Assembly (NCBI GenBank): GCA_003020925.1
Contig: PXRT01000010.1
Location: 114,618 to 178,617, forward strand
Length of the DNA: 64,000 bases
Direction of reading: 5' to 3'
From: Halobacteriales archaeon QS_6_64_34
GTDB lineage: Archaea > Halobacteriota > Halobacteria > Halobacteriales > Haloarculaceae
Shown: positions 28,872 through 38,062 of the stretch, piece after piece
Numbering within the stretch: the stretch's first letter is position 1
Layout of the letters: each line of letters opens with the position of its first letter
Program-made: the position numbers and the translations under genes
The notes under the pieces: generated by a model
What the model saw: the letters and a program-made list of their open reading frames with translations, nothing else
Databases searched by the model: none
Told to the model about the DNA's origin: nothing

Positions 28872-29906
28872 TTACGTTAGCACGTGGACGTGCCTGACCA
28901 ATGACCGATGGACACGGCGCTCGAACCGGTCGGCGACGGTCCAGCCGGCCTCGCGGGCGAGGTGGCTCCAGTCGCGGTCGGCGACCAGCACACAGCGGGG
29001 GGCGATTCGGCGCGATTCCTCGAGCGCGCCGGCCACGAGGGGGGCGAGGTCGCCCTCGATGCGGGACTGGCGGCCGTAGGGGGCGTCGAAGACGACGGCG
29101 TCGGCGGCGTCATCGGCCAGCGGCAGGCGCGCGGCGTCAGCCCGAAAGCGGTCCCAGCCGCCCGGGTCCGGATACTCGCTCGGGTCGGGGTGGCCCGGGC
29201 CGTCGAGGACGTACCCGAGGTTCTCCCGGGTGCCCCGAACCATCTTTTCCTGTGCGTCGCCGCCGACGATGTCGGCCCCGACGAGGCCGGCCTCCAGCAG
29301 GAGGCCGCCGGTGCCACACATCGGGTCGACGACGGTGGCGTCGGGCCGGGCGCCGGCGATGTTGACCAGCGCGCGCGCCTCCAGGGGCGCCATACTGCCG
29401 GGCTGGAAGAAGGGTCGGTCGGTGGGCTGGCGGCCGCCGAAATCCCGCAGCGAGTCGACGGCCAGCCACCCGAGCGCACAGCGGGGCTCGCCCGCGTCGT
29501 CGGTCTCCGCGTCGCCATCGGGGTCCGAGAAGTACGCATAGAGGGTGTGGTCGGGCGCGTCGAGGTCGACGGCGAAGCCGCAGTCGGTGAGCACGCCGCC
29601 CAGCGCGCGCTCGGCCCGCTGGGTGTCGATGCCCGTACTGGCCCGGACGTCGACAGCCCGGACCGCCACGGTCCCCTCGCGGTCGATAGCGGCCGCTGAC
29701 AGCAGTGTCCGTGCGCTCTCGATGTCGGGGTCGCCGGTGCCGACGAGTTCGCAGGCCCGGTGGGTGTAGGCGAGGTGGCGGACGCGGTCGGTGACGCCCC
29801 GGGCGGTGGCGAGGCCGGGCGCGAGGGGAGCGACGTCGCTCGCGGCGCTCGCGGCCTCGCGGCGCGCGAAGGGGTCGTCCTGGCCGCCGAGTTCGAGGAC
29901 GTACAC
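28872..29906 (-). CDS. trmG10: tRNA (guanine(10)-N2)-dimethyltransferase
   Basis: The 344-residue protein has an N-terminal THUMP-type region (about 1-160) and a Rossmann methyltransferase domain with motif DPMCGTGGLLLEAG and catalytic DAPYGR (the D/N-PPY equivalent). This arrangement is that of archaeal Trm-G10 enzymes, which modify G10 of tRNA. With trm1 at 13853 it gives two tRNA guanine methylases in the window. Confidence 0.9.
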   Translation of the reverse strand: MYVLELGGQDDPFARREAASAASDVAPLAPGLATARGVTDRVRHLAYTHRACELVGTGDPDIESARTLLSAAAIDREGTVAVRAVDVRASTGIDTQRAERALGGVLTDCGFAVDLDAPDHTLYAYFSDPDGDAETDDAGEPRCALGWLAVDSLRDFGGRQPTDRPFFQPGSMAPLEARALVNIAGARPDATVVDPMCGTGGLLLEAGLVGADIVGGDAQEKMVRGTRENLGYVLDGPGHPDPSEYPDPGGWDRFRADAARLPLADDAADAVVFDAPYGRQSRIEGDLAPLVAGALEESRRIAPRCVLVADRDWSHLAREAGWTVADRFERRVHRSLVRHVHVLT

Positions 29907-30127
29907 ACCCGAGCACTGTCCCCACGGCGGTATCAGCGTGCCGGTCGCCCCTCGCTCGCCCGGGAACCGCGTGACGGGAACCGAACACGTTGGCTGGTCA
30001 GGCGGTCACTCGGCGGGGGCCGAGCGGTCCTGTTGCGGCCGACCCGCCGTATTTAAAACGGTTTATAGTCGAGAAGCTGATAGCTTCGGCCCGGTGACTG
30101 CCAGTCCATGCCATGAACCTTTATAAG

Positions 30128-30136
30128 GCTTAAATA
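30128..30136 (+). promoter_or_regulatory. TATA element of tbp
   Basis: GCTTAAATA sits about 24-27 nt upstream of the ATG at 30155. A second AT-rich stretch (TATTTAAAACGGTTTATAG) lies at about 30049-30067, so an additional upstream promoter is possible. Confidence 0.55.
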
Positions 30137-30154
30137 CGTGTTTTAAGTCGAGAT

Positions 30155-30715
30155 ATGGTTGACCCCAAGGAGACCATCAACATCGAAAACGTCGTCGCCT
30201 CGACCGGTATCGGCCAGGAGCTCGACCTTCAGAGCGTGGCGATGGACCTCGAGGGTGCCGACTACGACCCTGAGCAGTTCCCCGGACTCGTCTACCGCAC
30301 GCAGAACCCCAAATCCGCGGCGCTAATCTTCCGTTCGGGCAAAATCGTCTGTACCGGCGCGAAGTCGACGGACGATGTCCACCAGAGCCTGCGCATCGTC
30401 TTCGATAAGCTCCGCGAGCTACAGATTCAGGTCGACGACGACCCCGAAATCGTCGTCCAGAACATCGTCACCTCGGCGGACCTGGGTCGGAATCTGAACC
30501 TCAACGCTATCGCTATCGGGCTGGGGCTTGAGAACATCGAGTACGAGCCCGAGCAGTTCCCCGGCCTCGTCTACCGGCTCGACGAGCCCGACGTGGTCGC
30601 GCTACTGTTTGGCTCGGGCAAGCTGGTCATCACCGGCGGGAAAGAGCCCGACGACGCCAAGGAAGCCGTCGACAAAATCGTCTCCCGGCTCGAGGAGCTC
30701 GGACTGCTGGACTGA
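30155..30715 (+). CDS. tbp: TATA-box binding protein
   Basis: The 186-residue general transcription factor shows the two pseudo-symmetric repeats of TBP: residues 1-92 (INIENVVASTGIGQELDL, DPEQFPGLVYRTQNPKSAA) and 93-186 (VQNIVTSADLGRNLNL, EPEQFPGLVYRLDEPDVVA). Haloarchaea commonly carry several tbp copies; whether this is the main one cannot be told here. Confidence 0.97.
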   Translation: MVDPKETINIENVVASTGIGQELDLQSVAMDLEGADYDPEQFPGLVYRTQNPKSAALIFRSGKIVCTGAKSTDDVHQSLRIVFDKLRELQIQVDDDPEIVVQNIVTSADLGRNLNLNAIAIGLGLENIEYEPEQFPGLVYRLDEPDVVALLFGSGKLVITGGKEPDDAKEAVDKIVSRLEELGLLD

Positions 30716-30786
30716 GCGGGCCCGCGCCGACGGCGGTTCCCGCCGCGTAGCACAACGCACAAACGCTGGCACGCCCAACTGCGGGT

Positions 30787-31176
30787 ATGCTCCAGGCCGG
30801 GACGCCGAGTCTGACGGGCGGCGGCGTCTTCGCAGTCATCGTCACGCTCCTGTTGACGTGGCTGTTCTACGCCGTCACCCTCCATCTGGCGGCGACCTTT
30901 TTCATCGGCGACACGCCGACACAGCTGGCGGCCAAAGCGGCCATCGTCCCCGCTATCGTCTCGATGTTGCTCCAGCAGTGGGGCGTCGCCTCGGGACTGG
31001 TCTCGCCCAGTCTAGGCGTCCTGGTGGTCGTCGTCGCCACGCTCGTCGCCGACGGTATCGCAATCAGCCTCTCCTACCGTCTCTCGACGAGTTCGACGGC
31101 GCCGCTCGTGGCGCTGCATCTGGCCTTTGCAGCCGTGCTCGGCTTCGCACTCAACAACATCTTCGGTCTCATCTAG
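30787..31176 (+). CDS. Four-TM hypothetical membrane protein
   Basis: The 129-residue protein has about four membrane helices (FAVIVTLLLTWLFYAVTLHL, AAIVPAIVSMLLQQWGVAS, LGVLVVVVATLVADGIAIS and VALHLAFAAVLGFALNNIF). No functional motif is seen. It follows tbp by 71 nt. Confidence 0.6.
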   Translation: MLQAGTPSLTGGGVFAVIVTLLLTWLFYAVTLHLAATFFIGDTPTQLAAKAAIVPAIVSMLLQQWGVASGLVSPSLGVLVVVVATLVADGIAISLSYRLSTSSTAPLVALHLAFAAVLGFALNNIFGLI

Positions 31177-31300
31177 ATGGAGACAACGACCGCGCCATCG
31201 TCTCGTTTGCCGGACTGGCCCACGCGCTGGTCCACGCGAGCGCTCGATTCCCATCCTCGTGGTCGTCTGGCTCACCGAGTTCAGCGTCTACCACCCCCAG

Positions 31301-31696
31301 TCAGTACGATTCCACGGGGACACCCAGCGACTGGAAGTCCGCGACGTTGTCCGTGAGTACGGTATCATCCAGCACTTCGGCCATCGCGGCGATGTACGCG
31401 TCGTTGGCGCCGACGCCGGCGTTGCCACCGACAGCGTCGTCGGCGCTCGCCAGTAGCTCCCCGGCCGTTCGGGCGATCTCCTCGTCGACCTCGACTCGCG
31501 GATATGCGAGCAATCGATTACGGACGTCATCCTCGCTTGTGTCGCTGCGAGCCGTCGCGACGCCGTAGTACACTTCGGCGACCACCGGCGTCGGCAGCCA
31601 CTGCATCTCCCCCCGTTCGACTAGTTCCGTTCCTTTCGCGAAGGCGTCCGGTCGCTCCGCCATCAGGTCGAACAGATACGATGAGTCGATAATCAT
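31301..31696 (-). CDS. VapC-like PIN-domain toxin
   Basis: The 131-residue PIN domain opens MIIDSSYLFDLMAERP. It has the conserved Glu in VVAEVYYGVA, Asp in GANDAYIAAM and the late LTDNVADFQSLGV. A ribonuclease toxin by family. The ATG at 31696 overlaps the antitoxin stop; the longer upstream reading (31891) runs antisense-like through the antitoxin and is rejected. Confidence 0.87.
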   Translation of the reverse strand: MIIDSSYLFDLMAERPDAFAKGTELVERGEMQWLPTPVVAEVYYGVATARSDTSEDDVRNRLLAYPRVEVDEEIARTAGELLASADDAVGGNAGVGANDAYIAAMAEVLDDTVLTDNVADFQSLGVPVESY

Positions 31697-31929
31697 TCGC
31701 TGTCGAAAGCTGTCCGGGCATCCCCGAACCGACTTTCCTCCCGCTCTCGGAGCCTCTCGACGGCCTCTTTGGCCTCGTCCGCTTCGCCTTCCGAGAGGAG
31801 ACCGGCCACGTCCTCCGGGTGCGGTCCCCGCGTCATCCGACGGAGCGTCTCCTCCATCGTCTCGTCTTCCCGCTTGTGCGCGGAGAGCCACTCGTGGTAC
31901 GCCTCGGAGACACGAATCGTCTTGACCAT
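31693..31929 (-). CDS. VapB-like antitoxin
   Basis: The 78-residue protein starts MVKTIRVSEAYHEWLSAHKR, a ribbon-helix-helix/VapB-type head, then DETMEETLRRMTRG and a charged helical tail. It overlaps the downstream PIN toxin (ATGA). The AT-rich segment immediately upstream (tatatctggatatatg, about 31933-31948) probably contains the promoter and an autoregulatory site. Confidence 0.85.
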   Translation of the reverse strand: MVKTIRVSEAYHEWLSAHKREDETMEETLRRMTRGPHPEDVAGLLSEGEADEAKEAVERLREREESRFGDARTAFDSE

Positions 31930-32082
31930 GTCGTATATCTGGATATATGAGTCAAAGAGTGTTACGGCGATAGCTGACACGATAGCTTGCCCGAGTGGGC
32001 TACAATCGGTAGCTGGGGCGCCTGTTTCGGGAACGAGCGACAGCAAACACCGGCTGTACGGCCGGGAGCCGCCTCCATGTGG

Positions 32083-32243
32083 CGACTCGGGGAAGGGCAG
32101 GCCGTCGCTGTGAGCATACCGCTTGCCCGTGGCGAGCGGTTTCACGGGAATCGAGGCCGACGGCCGAGATTCCGGCCTTTTTAGCGTAGATTTTTGCGAA
32201 CCGGGTACCCGCAGGGCCGCGTAGCGGCCCGAGGATACCCGGT
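32083..32243. repeat. Structured non-coding region downstream of hisG
   Basis: It starts with CGACTCGGGGAAGGGCAGG, shared with the inverted repeat at 8033-8051. Then come a stem GGAATC...GATTCC with inner GGCC pairs followed by CTTTTTAG (about 32145-32182, terminator-like on the plus strand) and a strong hairpin at 32200-32243 (ACCGGGTA/TACCCGGT outside, GGGCCGC-GTA-GCGGCCC inside). The last lies just beyond the hisG stop and may end that transcript. The interval 31950-32082 shows no convincing gene. Confidence 0.6.
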
Positions 32244-32257
32244 AACGTAAAAAGGTA

Positions 32258-33106
32258 CTATTCAATCAGCCGCTCGATTTCCGTCACCAGCACGTCGCTC
32301 GCCCCGACCTGCTTGAGGTCGTTGATGACCTCGAAGACGCGGCTGTCGTCGACGACGGCGTGTACCGCGACGTCGTCGCTGCCGGCGATGTCCATCACCG
32401 TCGGTCCGCCCATCCCCGGAAGCACGTCTTTTACGTCGTCCAGCGCGTCCTCGGGGACGTTCATCATCAGGTAGCGTTTGCCCTCCGCCGACAGCACCGA
32501 GTGCAGCGCCGTCCGGACCTGCTTGACCTTCTCGCCGTCGGCCACGTCCTCGCGGGCAAAGAGCCGCACCGAGGAGGCGAGCACCTCGTCGATAATCCCC
32601 AGTCTGTTCATCCGCAGCGTCGTCCCCGTGGAGGTGATGTCGATGATGGCGTCGGCGATGTCGACGTGGGGCGTGAGTTCGGTCGCGCCCGAGACCTCGG
32701 TGAGTTCGACGGAGACGTCGAGGTCCGCGAAGTAGGTCCGGGCGATGTTGGGAAACTCCGTGGCGACGGTGCCGCCGTCCAGGTCGTAGACGGTCTCGAT
32801 GTCGCCCGCTTCCGGGGCGGCCAGGACGAGTCGACAGCTCCCGAACTCGAGGTCCAGCAGCTCCACGAGATTGTCGACCTCGGACTCTTTGACCTGGTCC
32901 AGCCCGGTGATGCCGACGTCGGCCGCGCCGTCGGCGACGTACTCCGGGATGTCGGCGGCGCGGGCGTACAGCACCGTCACTTCCGGGTCGACGGTGTCGG
33001 CGTACAGTTGGCGGTCGGCTCCGTCGACGATGTGGAGGCCGGCCCGTTCCAGCAGGTCCTCGGCTGGGTCGTGCAGGCGGCCCTTGTTGGGGACGGCAAT
33101 TCGCAT
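32258..33106 (-). CDS. hisG: ATP phosphoribosyltransferase
   Basis: The 282-residue long-form HisG catalyses the first step of histidine synthesis (ATP + PRPP). Blocks: [33 protein letters not shown] and the PRPP-site [20 protein letters not shown]. The C-terminal ~75 residues form the regulatory ACT-like domain ([20 protein letters not shown]) that binds histidine in long-form enzymes. Confidence 0.96.
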   Translation of the reverse strand: MRIAVPNKGRLHDPAEDLLERAGLHIVDGADRQLYADTVDPEVTVLYARAADIPEYVADGAADVGITGLDQVKESEVDNLVELLDLEFGSCRLVLAAPEAGDIETVYDLDGGTVATEFPNIARTYFADLDVSVELTEVSGATELTPHVDIADAIIDITSTGTTLRMNRLGIIDEVLASSVRLFAREDVADGEKVKQVRTALHSVLSAEGKRYLMMNVPEDALDDVKDVLPGMGGPTVMDIAGSDDVAVHAVVDDSRVFEVINDLKQVGASDVLVTEIERLIE

Positions 33107-33224
33107 GTCCGGATGGTCACGGCGGCGGGCCTACTGTCTTTCCCTCTCGCCACGCCGACACGAGCCCGCCCGTTCGGTGCCGATACGCTCGTCCGTGCCG
33201 TCGTAGGCTGTTTCGAGTCCCGTG

Positions 33225-34424
33225 TTAGTCCCGCTCGGGCAACAACAGAAACAGCCCGCCAGCGACCAGCGTCAGCCCGGCCATCACGTAGAAGGAGAGG
33301 TCGAAGAGGCCCCGGTCGGCAAAGAGGCCCACGAGCGTCGACCCCGTCGCGCCCACCGAAAAGAAGCCCGTCCGCAGGAGCCCCCAGCCGGTACCCTCGA
33401 CGGCATCCGGGAGCAGGTCGACGATGTAGGCGTTTGTCAGCGGGCCCGAACTCATCCGGACCCCGATGGCCGCTGCTGCCAGTCCCAGCGGGAGCCGGCC
33501 GGAAAGCAGCGGCAGGAGGGAGAGCGGAATGGCACTGCCGACCGCGACCCCGACCAGCACGGTCGGCGTGCCGTAGCGGTCGGCGAGCCGACCGGTCGCC
33601 GCCTGTGAGATGGCGCCGCCGACGAACAGCCCCGACAGCAGGGCGCCGGCGGTCCCCTGCGTACTCCCTCGCGTGGTGACGAGATACGTCGTCAGGAAGG
33701 CCGTCACGGCCTGGAAGACGAGCAACATCACCATCGCGCCGGCGACGGCCAGGGCCAGCCGACGGTCGCGGAGGCCGGAACGGACCGTCCGGAGGTCGGC
33801 CCGCAGCGAGCGGTCGTCGGTCGCGGTCTCCCGGTCGGAGATGCTGAGCCAGAGCGCAACGGCGACAAGCAAGAAGAGCGGGGTGACGGCCGCCAGCCCG
33901 ATTCGCCAGCCGTACCGAGTCGTGACGACGGCGGCGATAAGTGGGAGCACCGCCGAGCCGATGGAGCCGGCGGCCATCACCGTCCCGAAGGCCACGCCCT
34001 CGCTGTCGTCGAAGGTCCGCGAGAGCAGGGTTCCACGCGGTGGGCCGTACAATCCGGTCCCGAGGCCGAACCCGGCGGTGGCGAACACGAACAGGGCGTA
34101 CGTCGGCGCAACGAGATAGCCCAGCAGTCCGATACCGGACAGCAGCGCCGACCCGACGAGCAGGACCCGCTCGCCGACCCGGTCGACGTAGACGCCGGCG
34201 GGGAACTGCATCGCCGCGTAGGTGAGCCAGAGGACGGTGACCGCGATGCCGGCCCGCGTGTTCGAGATACCGAACTCGGCGCGGATGGTCGGTAACACGG
34301 CGGGAACGACAAAGCGCATCCCCAGTACGAGAAACCAGCCCGTCGCGACGGCCGCCAGCAGGCGGGCGGGGTTGCCGGCCCGCGAGTTGCTAACGACCCC
34401 ACGGACCCGGTCGGTGACACCCAT
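33225..34424 (-). CDS. Major facilitator superfamily transporter
   Basis: The 399-residue protein has about 12 membrane helices in two halves with a charged central loop (SISDRETATDDRSLRADLR). The MFS loop motif is visible as GVYVDRVGERVLL after helix 2 and GRLADRYGTPTVL in the second half. The substrate is unknown. The ATG at 34424 is used; a longer upstream reading overlaps the divergent deaminase gene. Confidence 0.88.
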   Translation of the reverse strand: MGVTDRVRGVVSNSRAGNPARLLAAVATGWFLVLGMRFVVPAVLPTIRAEFGISNTRAGIAVTVLWLTYAAMQFPAGVYVDRVGERVLLVGSALLSGIGLLGYLVAPTYALFVFATAGFGLGTGLYGPPRGTLLSRTFDDSEGVAFGTVMAAGSIGSAVLPLIAAVVTTRYGWRIGLAAVTPLFLLVAVALWLSISDRETATDDRSLRADLRTVRSGLRDRRLALAVAGAMVMLLVFQAVTAFLTTYLVTTRGSTQGTAGALLSGLFVGGAISQAATGRLADRYGTPTVLVGVAVGSAIPLSLLPLLSGRLPLGLAAAAIGVRMSSGPLTNAYIVDLLPDAVEGTGWGLLRTGFFSVGATGSTLVGLFADRGLFDLSFYVMAGLTLVAGGLFLLLPERD

Positions 34425-34532
34425 CAGATACCGGACGAAGGTGGTCGAGCGGAAAGACGCTGACGGAAGCGGCGGCCGTCGACCGGGGCAGAAGTCGGCC
34501 GAACTATTACTGGCGGTTCCCAACCCAGAGCC

Positions 34533-35831
34533 ATGACCGACCTCCTCGTTGCCGGCGGACAGGTACTGCGGCCCGATATGACGGTCGAGCGCGCCGACGT
34601 GCTCGTCGACCAGGACAGCGGCGACATCCTTGCTGTCGACGACCCCGGCGAACTGGCCGGCGACGACGAACTCGACGCGAGCGGCGGCCTCGTCATCCCC
34701 GGGCTCGTCAACGCTCACACGCACGTCGCGATGACGCTCCTGCGGGGGTACGCCGACGACAAGCCCCTCGATGCGTGGCTCCAGGAGGACATCTGGCCCG
34801 TGGAGGCCGAACTCACGCCCGATGACGTCCGCGTCGGCGCCGAACTCGGACTGGTCGAGATGATTCGGTCCGGGACCACGGCGCTGTCGGATATGTACTT
34901 CCACGTCGAGGAGATAGCCGGCGCCGTCGAGGACGCGGGCCTGCGGGCCGTCCTCGGTCACACCGCCGTCACCGTCGGGAAGGACGACGACGGTGCCCGC
35001 GCCGATATGCAGGCGAGTCTCGACACGGCCCTAGAACTCGACGGCGCGGCCGACGGGCGAATCCGGACGACGTTCCAGCCCCACAGCCTCACGACCGTCG
35101 GGGAGGCGTATCTGCGGGAGTACGTCCCCGAGGCCGTCGAGGCCGGCCTGCCAATCCATCTGCACGCCAACGAGACGACCGACGAGGTCGACCTGCTCGT
35201 CGACGAGCACGGCGTTCGACCGCTGGAGTACGCCGACGACGTTGGCTTGCTCGGCGAGGACACCCTCCTCGCCCACTGCGTCCACGTCGACGAGACCGAA
35301 ATCGACCTGCTGGCCGAGACCGGAACGGGCGCGGTCCACTGCCCGGCCTCGAACATGAAACTGGCAAGCGGGATGGCGCCGGTCCAGGCGATGCTCGACG
35401 CCGGCGTCACCGTCGGCCTGGGCACGGACGGGGCGGCCTCGAACAACGACCTCGATATGTTCGACGAGCTGCGCGACGCCGCGATGGTGGGCAAACTCGC
35501 CGCCGACGACGCGAGCGCCGTCCCGGCCGAGACGGCCGTCGAGCTGGCGACCGCGAACGGCGCCGCCCTGCTGGGCTTTGACTCCGGCCACATTGCGGCC
35601 GGCGCGAACGCCGACCTCGCGGTCGTCGACCTCGAGGCGGCCCATTTGACGCCCGCCCACGACCTCGTCTCGCAGCTGTCCTACGCCGTTCGCGGCAGCG
35701 ACGTCTGTCACACGGTCTGTGACGGCACGGTGCTCATGCGGGACCGCGAGGTCACTGTCTTCGACGCGGCGGCGGTCCGCGAGCGAGCGGCCGAGCACGC
35801 CGGGGCGCTTGTCGAGCGGGCGAGCGAGTGA
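34533..35831 (+). CDS. mtaD: S-adenosylhomocysteine / methylthioadenosine deaminase-type amidohydrolase
   Basis: The 432-residue amidohydrolase has the metal ligands HTH (VNAHTHVAM), HLHANET, LLAHCVHVDE and GTDGAASNND. This set and the length match SAH/MTA/adenosine deaminases, which convert S-adenosylhomocysteine to S-inosylhomocysteine. ahcY lies less than 1 kb downstream on the same strand, consistent with a shared role in SAH disposal (inference). Confidence 0.87.
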   Translation: MTDLLVAGGQVLRPDMTVERADVLVDQDSGDILAVDDPGELAGDDELDASGGLVIPGLVNAHTHVAMTLLRGYADDKPLDAWLQEDIWPVEAELTPDDVRVGAELGLVEMIRSGTTALSDMYFHVEEIAGAVEDAGLRAVLGHTAVTVGKDDDGARADMQASLDTALELDGAADGRIRTTFQPHSLTTVGEAYLREYVPEAVEAGLPIHLHANETTDEVDLLVDEHGVRPLEYADDVGLLGEDTLLAHCVHVDETEIDLLAETGTGAVHCPASNMKLASGMAPVQAMLDAGVTVGLGTDGAASNNDLDMFDELRDAAMVGKLAADDASAVPAETAVELATANGAALLGFDSGHIAAGANADLAVVDLEAAHLTPAHDLVSQLSYAVRGSDVCHTVCDGTVLMRDREVTVFDAAAVRERAAEHAGALVERASE

Positions 35832-35834
35832 CAC

Positions 35835-35908
35835 TGTGGGCTGTCCGCTCGTCCCGAATTCACCACCTGGGGTGGCGTATTTCGTCGGTTTGCTACAGCT
35901 GGACATAT
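35835..35908. mobile_element. Degenerate copy of palindromic MITE-like element
   Basis: The segment aligns over its whole length with the element at 43733-43812. Left part TGTGGGCTGT, centre ATTCACCACCTGGGGTGGCG (against ATTCGCCACCCCGGGGTGGC) and right part GGTTTGCTACAGCTGGACAT (against AGTTTGTTACAGCCACCAGT). It starts 4 nt after the stop of the deaminase gene. No transposase is encoded. Confidence 0.65.
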
Positions 35909-36040
35909 GAGATAAACGCTCAGATACCGTTATAAACGCTTTAACCGTCTGTGAGTGTGCAGTATCGCAGTCACAAACCGGGTGAACGAACTGAACGGGA
36001 TGGGGGGTTTAATCAGATATCTTCCCAGGGTCAGTGTGTG

Positions 36041-36655
36041 ATGCATACCAGATTGTTCACAGTTATGGCCACAGCCGGGTTGGTCCTGTTCGCGCTGGGT
36101 CCGGGGGCAGCGACCGTCGCGGCCGACAGCGCCGGAAACGACGCACTCGACGTTGCGGTCGACCAGGCAGACGACGAGCCGACCGTGACAGTGACCGACA
36201 ACGGCACCGCCGTCGAAAACGCCACCGTATCCGTCGACGTCCTCGACAACGGCACGTACGAGGGCGCCGGCGAGGACTACACGACCGACGCGAACGGGAC
36301 GGTGACACTCCCCGAGCCCGAGGAGAACGTCCCCGTCGAGGTGACCGCGACCGCTGGCGACGCGACCGGTTCGACGACGGCCGACCTGACCGTCGCTGGT
36401 GAGGCCGAAAACGAGCGCTTCGGCCAGCACGTCTCGTCGTTCGTCGGCTCGCTGCTCTCGAGCAACGCGACCGATATCGGCCAGCAAGTCGCCGAGTTCG
36501 TGACCGGGAACAACCCCGGCAACGCCCCCGAATGGGCCGGCCCGCCTGCGGATGACGACGAGCGCGGGCCGCCCGCAGACGCCGGCCCGGATAGCGACGA
36601 CGCTGACGACGATGACGACAGTGGCGGGCAGTCGAAACAGGCTCGTGGCAACTGA
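36041..36655 (+). CDS. Secreted acidic protein with Ig-like/beta domain
   Basis: The 204-residue protein has an N-terminal Sec signal peptide (FTVMATAGLVLFALGPGAATVAA, cleavage expected near ADSAG). A beta-rich domain follows with repeated Val/Thr strands and N-glycosylation sequons (DNGTAVENAT, DANGTVTLPEP), like carboxypeptidase-regulatory or Ig-like folds. The C-terminal third is Pro/Asp-rich low complexity. No anchor is seen. The function is unknown. Confidence 0.7.
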   Translation: MHTRLFTVMATAGLVLFALGPGAATVAADSAGNDALDVAVDQADDEPTVTVTDNGTAVENATVSVDVLDNGTYEGAGEDYTTDANGTVTLPEPEENVPVEVTATAGDATGSTTADLTVAGEAENERFGQHVSSFVGSLLSSNATDIGQQVAEFVTGNNPGNAPEWAGPPADDDERGPPADAGPDSDDADDDDDSGGQSKQARGN

Positions 36656-36703
36656 CTACGCGGCTTCGGTAGCGTTTTACGAACGCTGTGCCTCCGTTCG
36701 GGC

Positions 36704-38035
36704 ATGACAGCGCCCATTTCTGCGCGACTCGGGGACGTCGACGCGGCCCGGGAGTCGGGCCGACGGAAGATGGACTGGGCAGCCCAGCACATGCCCATCT
36801 GTAACGCCCTGCGCGAGGAGTTCGAGGCCGACCAGCCCTTCGCGGGCGAACGCATCGGTATGGCGATGCACGTCGAAGCGAAGACGGCGATTCTGGCCGA
36901 GATTCTGGCCGCCGGCGGCGCGGAGGTCGCCATCACCGGCTGTAACCCGCTCTCGACACACGACGACGTCAGCGCCGCGCTGGACGCCGTCGACGGCGTC
37001 ACGTCCTACGCCGAACGCGGCGTTGACGACGAGGAGTACTACGCCGCCATTGAGGCCGTCATCGACCACGAGCCAACGATTACGGTCGACGACGGGATGG
37101 ACCTCGTCGCGGCCATCCACGAGGACTACCCCGAACTCATCGACACCATCGTCGGCGGCGCCGAGGAGACGACCACCGGCGTCCACCGCCTGCGGTCGAT
37201 GGACGCCGACGGTGAACTCAGATACCCCGTTTTCGCCGTCAACGACACGCCGATGAAGCGCCTCTTCGACAACGTCCACGGCACCGGCGAGTCCTCGCTT
37301 GCGTCCATCGCGATGACGACGAACCTCTCGTGGGCCGGGAAAACCGTCGTGGTCGCCGGCTACGGTCACTGCGGCAAGGGCGTCGCGAAGAAGGCAAGCG
37401 GCCAGAACGCCGACGTAGTCGTCACGGAGGTCGAACCCCGCCGCGCGCTGGAGGCCCACATGGAGGGGTACGACGTCATGCCGATGGCCGAGGCCGCCGC
37501 CGAGGGCGACGTGTTCATCACGACCACCGGCAACCGCGACGTCATCGTCGAGGAGCACTTCGAGGCGATGCAGGACGGCGTGTTGCTCGCCAACGCCGGT
37601 CACTTCGACGTCGAAATCGACCTCGACGCGCTCTCGGATTTGGCGGTCGACAGCTACGAAGCACGGGACGGCGTCCAGGCCTACGAACTGGCCGACGGCC
37701 GCCGGCTGAACGTGCTCGCCGAGGGTCGACTGGTCAATCTGGCGACCCCTATCGCGCTGGGTCACCCCGTGGAGGTGATGGACCAGAGCTTCGGCATCCA
37801 GGCCGTCGTGGTCCGCGAACTGGTCGAGAATAGCGAGGCGCGAAGCGCCTCGGACCAGTCGAGCGGCCGAGGGCCGCGAGACGACGGCGAGGCCTACGCG
37901 GCCGGCGTCCACGACGTGCCCGACAGGCTGGATAAGGAGGTCGCGGAAATCAAGTTAGACGCCGAGGGCGTCGAGTTCGACGGGCTGACGGAGACGCAGG
38001 CGGAGTATATGGATTCCTGGCAGCACGGGACATAG
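36704..38035 (+). CDS. ahcY: Adenosylhomocysteinase with in-frame palindromic insert
   Basis: The 443-residue enzyme reversibly hydrolyses S-adenosylhomocysteine to adenosine and homocysteine, using tightly bound NAD. Signatures: MTAPISARLGDVDAARESGR start region, the NAD-binding VVAGYGHCGKGVAKKA and the conserved C-terminus YMDSWQHGT. Codons 377-396 encode SEARSASDQSSGRGPRDDGE, which interrupts the usual VRELVEN...AGVHDVPD surface region and is derived from a palindromic repeat. Without it the length fits the family. The reading frame is intact and the enzyme is probably active. Confidence 0.95.
   Translation: MTAPISARLGDVDAARESGRRKMDWAAQHMPICNALREEFEADQPFAGERIGMAMHVEAKTAILAEILAAGGAEVAITGCNPLSTHDDVSAALDAVDGVTSYAERGVDDEEYYAAIEAVIDHEPTITVDDGMDLVAAIHEDYPELIDTIVGGAEETTTGVHRLRSMDADGELRYPVFAVNDTPMKRLFDNVHGTGESSLASIAMTTNLSWAGKTVVVAGYGHCGKGVAKKASGQNADVVVTEVEPRRALEAHMEGYDVMPMAEAAAEGDVFITTTGNRDVIVEEHFEAMQDGVLLANAGHFDVEIDLDALSDLAVDSYEARDGVQAYELADGRRLNVLAEGRLVNLATPIALGHPVEVMDQSFGIQAVVVRELVENSEARSASDQSSGRGPRDDGEAYAAGVHDVPDRLDKEVAEIKLDAEGVEFDGLTETQAEYMDSWQHGT
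37832..37891 (+). repeat. Modular palindromic element inside ahcY
   Basis: A 60-nt in-frame insert. CGAGGCGC (37834-37841), GAA loop and GCGCCTCG (37845-37852) form a perfect 8-bp stem. A spacer GACCAGTCGA follows, then GCGGCC-GAG-GGCCGC (37863-37877) and a tail CGAGACGACGGCGAG. The same stem, spacer type and tail occur in the RIO kinase gene (57349-57441). Confidence 0.85.
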
Positions 38036-38062
38036 CGATATCCGAGCGTAGCGAGGATATCG
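38036..38062. terminator. Hairpin with 11-nt GAGCGTAGCGA loop after ahcY
   Basis: CGATATCC (38036-38043) and GGATATCG (38055-38062) form a perfect 8-bp stem one nucleotide after the ahcY stop codon. A second hairpin with the same loop pattern (AGGAACT-GAGCGCAGTGA-AGTTCCT) follows at 38102-38126. The rest of 38063-38257 is non-coding. Confidence 0.6.

Noticed and set aside
28877..29908. 343-residue Ser/Thr/Pro-rich ORF in another minus frame of trmG10
   Set aside because: Low-complexity composition typical of a shifted frame; the trmG10 frame has all methyltransferase motifs.
31987..32184. ORF read as a possible transposase (TnpB) C-terminal remnant
   Set aside because: The translated tails are arginine-rich and only vaguely reminiscent of IS200/IS605 ends; no zinc-finger or catalytic motif is visible, so it is not annotated as such.
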